Of a stretch of DNA of 64,000 nucleotides, positions 15,287 through 22,259 are shown one piece after another. The notes beneath the pieces were generated by a model. That model was not told the origin of the DNA, made no database searches, and was given only the letters and a program-made list of their open reading frames with translations. The DNA comes from an uncultured Opitutia bacterium. Its GTDB lineage: Bacteria > Verrucomicrobiota > Verrucomicrobiia > Opitutales > Opitutaceae. A program made the position numbers and the translations under genes. The number at the start of each line of letters is the position of its first letter. Position 1 is the stretch's first letter. Location: contig CAITWF010000072.1 of the NCBI GenBank assembly GCA_903896015.1, positions 62,001 through 126,000 on the forward strand, in the 5' to 3' direction.

Positions 15287-16203
15287 CGCCCGTTGGTCTC
15301 AAGGCGCCGCCGCGCCACGCACCGAAACGCCTCGCGACCGAGGCTGATCTCCGCGCGCTCCAGCGGATGATGTTGCGCGCGCTCGTGGAGCCGCTCACCG
15401 ATGACGACGATCTCGCGCCGCGTTGGCACGACGGCCGGCCGATGGCGGAGGTCGCCGCCGAGTTCATCAAGCCGAACGATCGGCTCTCGTCCGTCGATCG
15501 CCTGCAGATTTACGCGCGCTGCTACTGGTATCGGCTGATCGATTGTGTTTACGACGACACGCCCGGACTGCGGGCGATGCTCGGCGAGAAGAAATTCTCC
15601 GCGCTCGTCCGCGCCTACCTCGCGAAATATCCGTCGCGTTCGTTCACGCTGCGCAACCTCTCGTCGCGGCTCGCGCAGTTCATCCGCGAGGAGCCGCGCT
15701 GGACGAAGCCTGATACCGCGCTGGCGCACGCCATCGCGTGCTTCGAGTGGGCGCAGACGGTGGCGTTTGACGGCGAAGCGCGGCCGGTGCTCACGCCGGA
15801 CGATCTGGCCGACGCGCCGCCGGCGAAGCTGCGGCTCGCCTTGCAGCCGTATCTCACGCTCTTTGCGCTCGACTGGCCGGTCGACGATTACGTGATCGCG
15901 GTGAAGCAGCGGGAGACGCTCCGTAGTGAAGCCAGCAACGTGATCGAGCGCGGGCCGCGTGCGGTGTCGCGCAAAGTGGTGCCCCGGCCGCGGCGGAAGA
16001 AAACCTTCATCGTCGTCCACCGCTACAACCTGAAGCTCTACTACAAGCGCATCGAAGCGCCGGCTTTCAAGATTCTTACCGCGCTCGCGGCGGGCCGCAC
16101 GCTCGCTGACTCCGTTGAGGCCGCGGGCCGCAACGCGAAACCGGAGCAGGTGCGCGAGTGGTTCGCGACGTGGATGGAACTCGGCTGGTTCTGCAAGCCG
16201 TAG
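15283..16203 (+). CDS. bufC: DUF2063 (HvfC/BufC-type) RiPP partner protein
   Basis: 306 residues, ATG 15283 overlapping the DUF692 stop (ATGA). The N-terminal DUF2063 domain (about 25-130) is recognisable by LQRMMLRALVEP, DRLQIYARCYWYRLIDCVYDDTPGLRAMLG and YLAKYPSRSFTLRNLSSRLAQFI. A middle segment WAQTVAFDGEARPVLT follows. The C-terminal part (about 240-306) reads FIVVHRYNLKLYYKRIEAPAFKILTALAAG, like the PqqD/RRE-related end seen in BufC/HvfC proteins. Family knowledge: it binds the precursor and delivers it to the MNIO enzyme. It has an unusually basic linker, RKVVPRPRRKK. Confidence 0.9.
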   Translation: MTPVGLKAPPRHAPKRLATEADLRALQRMMLRALVEPLTDDDDLAPRWHDGRPMAEVAAEFIKPNDRLSSVDRLQIYARCYWYRLIDCVYDDTPGLRAMLGEKKFSALVRAYLAKYPSRSFTLRNLSSRLAQFIREEPRWTKPDTALAHAIACFEWAQTVAFDGEARPVLTPDDLADAPPAKLRLALQPYLTLFALDWPVDDYVIAVKQRETLRSEASNVIERGPRAVSRKVVPRPRRKKTFIVVHRYNLKLYYKRIEAPAFKILTALAAGRTLADSVEAAGRNAKPEQVREWFATWMELGWFCKP

Positions 16204-16290
16204 GGAGGGCTTTCCGAGTCCTCCGCACCTCGAAAGCGTCCTGACCAAGTTTGCCGGAAATAAAATCCGGCCTTGCGGCTCACATACCCC

Positions 16291-16758
16291 ATGAACCTCT
16301 CTTCCGCTTACTCCAAAATCGACGACTTGGTCACTACGCTCGGTGGCTGGCTGCAACCGCTCCTGCTCCTCCTCATCCGCGGTTGGTGGGGCTGGTCGTT
16401 TTTTCTGACGGGCAAGGGCAAGCTCACGCACCTCGAGAAAACGACTGCGTTCTTCACTGAGCTCAACCTGCCGCTGCCAAAGCTCAACGCGATCATGGCG
16501 GGATCGACGGAATGCTTCGGCGGCCTGTTGCTGCTCCTCGGGCTCGGCTCGCGGCTCGTAAGCGTGCCGCTGATCTTCACGATGATCGTCGCCTATGCGA
16601 CGGCGGACAAGGAGGCGCTTCAGTCGATTTTCTCCGACACCGACAAGTTTACGGGCGCGACGCCGTTTCTGTTTCTCCTCGCCTGCGTGATCGTGTTCGC
16701 GTTTGGGCCGGGGAAAATCTCGCTCGACGCGCTTCTGTTCAAGAAATCGGCGAAGTGA
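16291..16758 (+). CDS. DoxX-like membrane protein of the bufferin operon
   Basis: 155 residues, ATG 16291, 87 bases after the DUF2063 gene. Four hydrophobic segments are visible: around 27-45 (LQPLLLLLIRGWWGWSFF), 72-90 (STECFGGLLLLLGLGSRLV), 93-108 (SVPLIFTMIVAYATAD) and 128-148 (FLFLLACVIVFAFG). Conserved DoxX features include the RGWWGWSFFLTGKGKL stretch and the Glu in AGSTECFGGLLLL. In Caulobacter-type bufferin operons a DoxX-like protein is the usual fourth member, possibly supplying redox equivalents at the membrane; that role is inference. A strong terminator follows. Confidence 0.88.
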   Translation: MNLSSAYSKIDDLVTTLGGWLQPLLLLLIRGWWGWSFFLTGKGKLTHLEKTTAFFTELNLPLPKLNAIMAGSTECFGGLLLLLGLGSRLVSVPLIFTMIVAYATADKEALQSIFSDTDKFTGATPFLFLLACVIVFAFGPGKISLDALLFKKSAK

Positions 16759-16768
16759 TCCACAATCG

Positions 16769-16800
16769 CGCGCCGCTCAAAAGAGTGGCGCGTTGTTTTT
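16769..16800 (+). terminator. intrinsic terminator of the bufferin operon, inside the last codons of the convergent gene
   Basis: Ten-base-pair stem with one G-U pair: 16769-16778 (CGCGCCGCTC) with 16783-16792 (GAGTGGCGCG), loop AAAA, then TTGTTTTT. It starts 10 bases after the DoxX stop. Its right arm overlaps the last codons of the convergent TIR-TPR gene, which ends at 16777 and encodes NNAPLF. Confidence 0.8.
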
Positions 16801-19095
16801 AGGATCCCTCAGCAGCGCCTCGAAGCGCGGATCGCTGCGCAACGGTTTCCATGACCCCGCGGAGATACCTCCGTCCAATACCGCGTTCGTGCCATAGGAT
16901 GTGTGAAGTAGTCGCTCAAACTCCGCCAACGCACGCTCTTTTTCGCCGGCGTAGGCGAGTCCGGAGGCGCACATGGCGGAATTCTGGCAGCCGATAATCT
17001 TGTCGCGTGTCTCCGGCAGCAGTTCCCGCGCGTTGTCGGTGCAGCGCAACGCCTCGTCGCGATCGCCCAGCAGGCCGTGCGCAAACGCGAGGGTCGCCCA
17101 GAGCTGGGCGTTCTGCGGCTGGCGGATGAGTTCCTTTTCGCCCAGTGCCACGACTTCCGCAGCGCGGGCTTTGGCCGCCTCCCTCTGGCCGGCCTCGGCC
17201 AGCGTGGCGGCGGCGAACACGTCTTGCGTCCAGCGCGGCGAGTCGTCGTCCTCGTCGAAATAACGCTGCTCCCGGTCGAGCCGGATGGCTTCGGCCCAGT
17301 CGCCGAGAGCGCGCGCGTTACCCAGCGCGAGGTAGCGCTGCAACGGCTGATCCGCGGCCGGAACCTTGCGAGTAGCGAACTCGCGGATCGCGTTGGTTGA
17401 GCCGTGGGCGGCGTAGAGGGTCTGGGCGAGCGTGGCCTCCACAACGAGATTGCCGGGGTGGGAAGCGAGGAACTGCCGCGCCGCCGCCTCGCTCTCCGCG
17501 TAGCGGCGAACGCTGAAGAGCGTTTGGATGAATTCCACCCCGACTTGCAGCACCTGCGGGTCGAGTTGCACGCTGCGGCGCAGGTTGTCCACGCACTCCG
17601 GCAGCCGGCCCTGGCGTCGCAGAATGAAGGCGAGCGAGGAAAAGACCGTGGCGTCGTTCGGGCGCACAAGCGCGAGCCGTTGGTATTGCTCGGTGGCGCG
17701 CGGATAATCGCGATAGCCGTAGTAATAATAGTCACCCAGCCCTTCGATGGTTGCGGGATCGTCGGGAGCGAGCGCGGTGGCGTGATCGATCGCGGTCTTC
17801 GCCTGCGCGAGCTGCTCAGGCGTCGTCTCGTGTTTGAAGTAGGCGTAGGCTTGGCGCGAGGCGAGATCAGCCCAGGCGGCCGAGAAATTCGGATCGAGCG
17901 TCACGGCACGCTGGAGCAACTCGATTTCTGGATGGGGATCTGTGAACTTGGCGTCGTAGCGCAGCGCGCGGGCGCGCAGCAGCGCATCGTAGGCGGCGGG
18001 ATTTTCGGTGGGTCGGCGCTCGAGCAGCGCCTTGGTCGCGGGCGAGAGGACCGCTTGCAGTGCGCCGGCGATCGCCTTCGAGAGCTCGGCCTGGATCGCA
18101 AATACATCGGAAAGATCGCGGTCGTAATTGTTGGCCCAGACGTGTTCGTCGGTCGCGGCGCGGATGAGCTGGCCGGTCACGCGGACTTTGTTGCCGGCGC
18201 GGCGCACGCTGCCTTCGAGGATGTAGGCAACCTTCAGCTCGCGTGCGATTTCGCCGATCGATTTGGTGGTGTTGCGATACTGCATCACTGAGGTGCGCGA
18301 GACGACGTGCAGGTCCCGGACGAAGGCCAGATTGGTCAGTAAATCCTCATGCACGCCGTCGGCGAAAAAGGCGTTGGCGTCCTTGTCCTCGCTCAGGTTT
18401 TGGAATGGGAGCACAGCGATGGATTTGTCGCTGATGTCCGCTGCAGGCTTGGTTCCAGCAGGCGCATGCGCGCCGGCCGGTGCGGGCGTTTCCTTGGTGC
18501 CCGGCCGCAGCACGATGAACGCGGCGAGCGTCAGCACGGCGACACCGAGGGTTGCGACCAACGCCACAGGGAAAGGCGATTTGGCAGTTGACGCCGGTGT
18601 GGACACGGCGGCGGGAGCATGCCGCATCGGCATCGGCGGCGCCGTGACGCCGGGCGCGGAGGTGGCGGTGAGTAGTCGCTTGAATTGCTCGACGAACTGC
18701 GGCGTGGGCAGCGCGCCGGGGAGGCGCGTCCACTGCACGCGCAGAAATTCCGCGGGCACGACAGCGCCGTTTTCGCGGGTGTCGTCGATCGCGACCGGAG
18801 CGACGAAGGGCACGCCCTCGGCGAGCAGATGCGTTTGCTCGACCGCGAGTTTCCATTCGAGGCGGAAATAGCCCTTCGTGCGCGCCTCGGTGTTTTTTGA
18901 GACGAGCGGGACGAACAGCGTGCAGTCGTTGATCTGCTTGCGGATCTTGGCATCCCATGCGTCGCCGCCGCGGAGTTCGTTTTCGTCGAACCACACTTCG
19001 AGGCCGTGGCTGCGCAAGGCCTCCGCGATGCGGCGCGCGGCGGGCGCGTCTTCGTGCGCGTAACTGAGAAAGATGGCTTTGCCGGCGTCGCTCAT
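16777..19095 (-). CDS. TIR - transmembrane - TolB-like - TPR protein (copy 1)
   Basis: 772 residues, ATG 19095. Domain order: TIR domain at 5-140 (KAIFLSYAHEDAPAARRIAEA, GLEVWFDENELRGGD, and YFRLEWKLAVE with Glu80 as the likely catalytic glutamate of NADase-type TIRs); Pro/Ala linker; one TM helix about 175-197; TolB/FlgO-like domain about 224-350 (KSIAVLPFQNLSEDKDANAFFADG, DLLTNLAFVRDLHVVSRTSVMQYR, YILEGSVRRAGNKVRVTGQLI); then TPR-like helices to about 740. The TIR should be cytoplasmic and the rest periplasmic. It is a tandem paralogue of the next gene upstream, with a 3-base gap. A signalling or defence role is possible but unproven. Confidence 0.88.
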   Translation of the reverse strand: MSDAGKAIFLSYAHEDAPAARRIAEALRSHGLEVWFDENELRGGDAWDAKIRKQINDCTLFVPLVSKNTEARTKGYFRLEWKLAVEQTHLLAEGVPFVAPVAIDDTRENGAVVPAEFLRVQWTRLPGALPTPQFVEQFKRLLTATSAPGVTAPPMPMRHAPAAVSTPASTAKSPFPVALVATLGVAVLTLAAFIVLRPGTKETPAPAGAHAPAGTKPAADISDKSIAVLPFQNLSEDKDANAFFADGVHEDLLTNLAFVRDLHVVSRTSVMQYRNTTKSIGEIARELKVAYILEGSVRRAGNKVRVTGQLIRAATDEHVWANNYDRDLSDVFAIQAELSKAIAGALQAVLSPATKALLERRPTENPAAYDALLRARALRYDAKFTDPHPEIELLQRAVTLDPNFSAAWADLASRQAYAYFKHETTPEQLAQAKTAIDHATALAPDDPATIEGLGDYYYYGYRDYPRATEQYQRLALVRPNDATVFSSLAFILRRQGRLPECVDNLRRSVQLDPQVLQVGVEFIQTLFSVRRYAESEAAARQFLASHPGNLVVEATLAQTLYAAHGSTNAIREFATRKVPAADQPLQRYLALGNARALGDWAEAIRLDREQRYFDEDDDSPRWTQDVFAAATLAEAGQREAAKARAAEVVALGEKELIRQPQNAQLWATLAFAHGLLGDRDEALRCTDNARELLPETRDKIIGCQNSAMCASGLAYAGEKERALAEFERLLHTSYGTNAVLDGGISAGSWKPLRSDPRFEALLRDPKNNAPLF

Positions 19096-19098
19096 CGC

Positions 19099-21441
19099 TC
19101 AGAACAGCGGCGCGTTGTTTTTTGGATCGTTGAGCAACGCCTCGAAACGCGGGTCGCCATGGAGCTTCGCGAACGATTGAACGGCTCGGATTTGGTGCAC
19201 CGAAAACCCGCCGGGCACGTTCAGGCAGTGTGCCAGTGCCTCCAGTGCCTGGTCCTTGTCGCCGACAACCGCATAGACTTGGGCCTGCATGAACGTAAAG
19301 ATCGGGCCATCTACCGCGTCGCGCGACATTGGCACCATGTCGGCGGCTTTACGGCTGAGGCGCAGCGCTTCCTCAGGACGGCCGAGCAGCGCCTCCATCA
19401 TCGCGAGATAGGACCATACTTTGGCGTTGGCCGGTTCGCGCAGTGACTTGGCGCGCTGTTCACGATAGGGAGTGTCGAGGCGCTCCTTCATTGCCGCTGA
19501 GTCATCGTGAGCCCAAAACACCGTGGCGGCGATAATCGCGGAAAGGGCGGGATCCTCTACTTCTTCGCTGAAGCTGGGCTGGAGCTGGTCGAGCCGCTTG
19601 AATTCGGCGTAATCGTCGCGCCCTGTAATCGACCAGAACTTTCGCCAGTAGATGCCCTGCGGCGAGTCGCGTTGCTCCGCTGTCAGACCAGCTAGCAGAT
19701 CGTCGATGGCCTTTCTCGAGCCGGTGGCGCCATATTCGTCGTCCGCCGCCGCAAACAGTTCACGCGGCCGATCGGGCAGCAAGGCGATCATCCGTTGATG
19801 CGCCGCGCGCACTTCGTCCCACCGGCGCACGGCCTCCACCGAGGCGAGCAGGTTGCGGGTGTAGCTGACGTTGGCGGGATCAAGTTCGATCGCGCGTTTG
19901 AGATTGGTGAGCGATTCCGCCCAACGGCCCTGCCGGCGCTGGATCAAGCCGAGCGAGGAAAAAACCGTGGGATCGTTCGGCTGGAGCCTTGCTAGCTGGG
20001 AATATTTTTCGGTGGCCTTCGCGTAGTCGCGGCGGGCGTAGTAGGCATAGGTGCCGACGTCGCGGATGACATCCGGCAAATCGGGCGCGAGCCGTTCGGC
20101 CTCAGCGATGGCGGTGTCGCCTTGGGCAAGGCGCTCCGCGCTGCCATCGATGCCCCAAAAACCATGCAGCGCGTGGGCCACGGCGAGTTCGCCCCAGGCG
20201 GCGGCAAACTTCGGATCTTGCTGGACCGCACTCTGGAAAAGCGTGGCGGCTTCCGCCAGAGGCGCAGCCGCACCCGAGACCGAACGGTTGCGCACGTCGC
20301 GGCCGTGGAGGTAGAGATCGTAGGCGACGGGATTTTCCGTCGGCTTGTGTTCGAGAAATTTCTTCGCTTCGGGTGAAATCGCGGCCGAGAGCGCTCCGGC
20401 GATTTCCTTTGAGAGTTCGGCTTGGATGGAAAACACATCCGTGAGGTCGCGGTCGTAGCTCTTGGCCCAGACGTGCTCGTCGGTGCGGGTGTTGATGAGC
20501 TGGCCGGTGACGCGGACTTTGTTGCCCGAGCGGCGCACGCTGCCCTCCAGCACGTAGGCGACACCGAGTTCCTCGCCGATCTGTTTGATCGTTTTGGTCG
20601 TGCCGCGGTATTGCATGACCGAAGTGCGTGAGACGACCTTCAGCTCGGAGACGAGCGCGAGATTAGTGAGCAGGTCTTCGTGGACGCCGTCGGCGAAGAA
20701 GCCGGTGTCCTTGTCCTCGCTCATGTTGGCGAGCGGGAGGACGGCGATCGATTTGTTAAGGACGTTGGCGGTGGGCGCCGGCGAGGGAGCGGATTTGGTT
20801 TCAGCGATCGGTTGCGCAGGAGCGACGGGCGGCGGCGTGGGTCTCGCGCCGGGCCGCAACGCGATGTAGCCCACGAGCGCGAGCACGGCGACGCCTAGAC
20901 CGGCGACAAGCGCGAGATGGAATTTGGGTTTTGTCTCCGAGGATGGCGCAGGAGCCGAGGGTGATCGCGGCGCAGCCGAGCCCGTGTGGGGCGTGGGCAT
21001 CGGCGAGGCCGAGCCGCCGAGTAGGCGCTTAACCTGTTCGATGAACTGCGGGGTTACGAGTGCGCCGGGGAGGCGCGTCCATTGCACGCGGAGAAATTCG
21101 CCCGGCACGAGCGCGCCGGACTCGGTGGTGTCGTCGGCGACGACGGGCGTGAGGAAAGGGACGCCCTCGGCCATGAGGTGGGTGCGCTCGACGGCGAGTT
21201 TCCACTCGAGGCGGAAGTAGCCCTCCTTGCGGCCCTGCGTGTTGGCGGACACGAGGGGCATGAACAGCGCGCACTCCTTGATTTGGCGGCGGATTTTTTG
21301 GTCCCACGTGTCGCCGCCGCGGAGTTCGTTTTGATCGAACCAGACCTCGATGCCGTGGCTGCGCAACGCATCCGCGATTCGGCGCGCGGCGTCGGTGTCC
21401 TCGTGCGCATAGCTGAGGAAGATCGCTTGGGAGGTGGGCAT
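19099..21441 (-). CDS. TIR - transmembrane - TolB-like - TPR protein (copy 2)
   Basis: 780 residues, ATG 21441. Same layout as copy 1: TIR 4-140 (AIFLSYAHEDTDAARRIADAL, IEVWFDQNELRGGDTWD, Glu79 in YFRLEWKLAVE), TM about 175-197 (LALVAGLGVAVLALVGYIAL), TolB-like 225-350 (SIAVLPLANMSEDKDTGFFADG), and TPR-like helices to the end. Both copies end in the nearly identical DPRFEALL-(R/N)-DPKNNAPLF. The TIR and TolB-like parts are the most alike and the TPR parts have diverged, which suggests the copies read different partners. Upstream is the RDD/GYF gene with an 18-base gap, so a three-gene unit is likely. Confidence 0.88.
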   Translation of the reverse strand: MPTSQAIFLSYAHEDTDAARRIADALRSHGIEVWFDQNELRGGDTWDQKIRRQIKECALFMPLVSANTQGRKEGYFRLEWKLAVERTHLMAEGVPFLTPVVADDTTESGALVPGEFLRVQWTRLPGALVTPQFIEQVKRLLGGSASPMPTPHTGSAAPRSPSAPAPSSETKPKFHLALVAGLGVAVLALVGYIALRPGARPTPPPVAPAQPIAETKSAPSPAPTANVLNKSIAVLPLANMSEDKDTGFFADGVHEDLLTNLALVSELKVVSRTSVMQYRGTTKTIKQIGEELGVAYVLEGSVRRSGNKVRVTGQLINTRTDEHVWAKSYDRDLTDVFSIQAELSKEIAGALSAAISPEAKKFLEHKPTENPVAYDLYLHGRDVRNRSVSGAAAPLAEAATLFQSAVQQDPKFAAAWGELAVAHALHGFWGIDGSAERLAQGDTAIAEAERLAPDLPDVIRDVGTYAYYARRDYAKATEKYSQLARLQPNDPTVFSSLGLIQRRQGRWAESLTNLKRAIELDPANVSYTRNLLASVEAVRRWDEVRAAHQRMIALLPDRPRELFAAADDEYGATGSRKAIDDLLAGLTAEQRDSPQGIYWRKFWSITGRDDYAEFKRLDQLQPSFSEEVEDPALSAIIAATVFWAHDDSAAMKERLDTPYREQRAKSLREPANAKVWSYLAMMEALLGRPEEALRLSRKAADMVPMSRDAVDGPIFTFMQAQVYAVVGDKDQALEALAHCLNVPGGFSVHQIRAVQSFAKLHGDPRFEALLNDPKNNAPLF

Positions 21442-21459
21442 CAGCGTGGAAAACGCTCC

Positions 21460-22149
21460 TCAGACCTTCACGACTTTGGTCCCGGCGATCAAATCGTGAA
21501 GGCAGCGGCGGTCGTCTCGGAAGATGAAACAGTTGTCCACGAGCCAGAACAGCGCCCCGATGAGCGGCACGTGGCGCAGGCAGCGCGGCAGAAACCCGCG
21601 CAGCAAAAATCCGTGCAGAAATCCGGCAGGTGTGCCACTAGGCGCGCGGACGACGCGCAGGCCGGTCAAAATTTTCCCGATCGTCTGGCCGCGCACGGTG
21701 AGCAGCGTGGCTTGCAGTGCCACGAGGCCGATCAGGTAGGGCGCTGAGCGGCCGATCGAACTTGTCATGATTTCGATCACGTCCTGCGGGTTGATTTGCC
21801 CGGAGCCTAGCAGGCCGCCGAGCGAGTGCATGACGGCGGTGGAGGTGGGCAGCCAGCACATCGATTCAAGAAACCCGTCAATGAATGCGGCGAGGAGCCG
21901 CATGCCAGGATGGGCGAGCCTCGGGTCAGCGCCGGCGGAAGTCGCGGTGGAAGTGACGCTGGCGAGCACGGGCGGCGCGGCGTCGGGCGGGGCGAACTCG
22001 GCGAAGTCGGCGAGCTTGCGCCACTCGTCGGTGCCGAAGGCCTTGGCTTGCGTGGCGAGGTTGGCGCGGCCCGATGCAATCCAAGAGCGGATTTGTTCGA
22101 CGGTGACCGGGCCGTATTCTTTGCCGTCGCCTCCGATGATGATGAACAT
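21460..22149 (-). CDS. RDD-family membrane protein with N-terminal GYF_2 domain
   Basis: 229 residues, ATG 22149. Residues 1-52 form a GYF_2-type domain (MFIIIGGDGKEYGPVTVEQI, then WIASGRANLATQAKAFGTDEWRKLADF), known from bacterial membrane proteins of unknown function. From about 85 the RDD region begins (HPGMRLLAAFIDGFLESMCWLP), with hydrophobic segments at about 92-112, 148-168 and 185-215 and a closing FIFRDDRRCLHDLIAGTKVVKV, the typical end of RDD proteins. First gene of a probable operon with the two TIR-TPR genes. RDD proteins have been linked to transport in some bacteria; no specific role can be given here. Confidence 0.88.
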   Translation of the reverse strand: MFIIIGGDGKEYGPVTVEQIRSWIASGRANLATQAKAFGTDEWRKLADFAEFAPPDAAPPVLASVTSTATSAGADPRLAHPGMRLLAAFIDGFLESMCWLPTSTAVMHSLGGLLGSGQINPQDVIEIMTSSIGRSAPYLIGLVALQATLLTVRGQTIGKILTGLRVVRAPSGTPAGFLHGFLLRGFLPRCLRHVPLIGALFWLVDNCFIFRDDRRCLHDLIAGTKVVKV

Positions 22150-22200
22150 GGTGGTGGAAGCGAATCAGCGCGGGTGCGGGGCGTCAATCGGTGCAGTCGC

Positions 22201-22229
22201 AAAAAACCGCGGACCCGAAGGTCCGCGGT
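22201..22229 (-). terminator. intrinsic terminator of the Ig-like protein gene
   Basis: Read on the minus strand: a 10-bp stem ACCGCGGACC/GGTCCGCGGT with a UUCG tetraloop closed by C-G, followed by six T (22206-22201). It starts about 30 bases after the stop of the 22260-24425 gene. The UUCG loop makes it very stable. Confidence 0.9.
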
Positions 22230-22259
22230 GTTGCATGCGGTCGATCCGACGCGGAGGCG

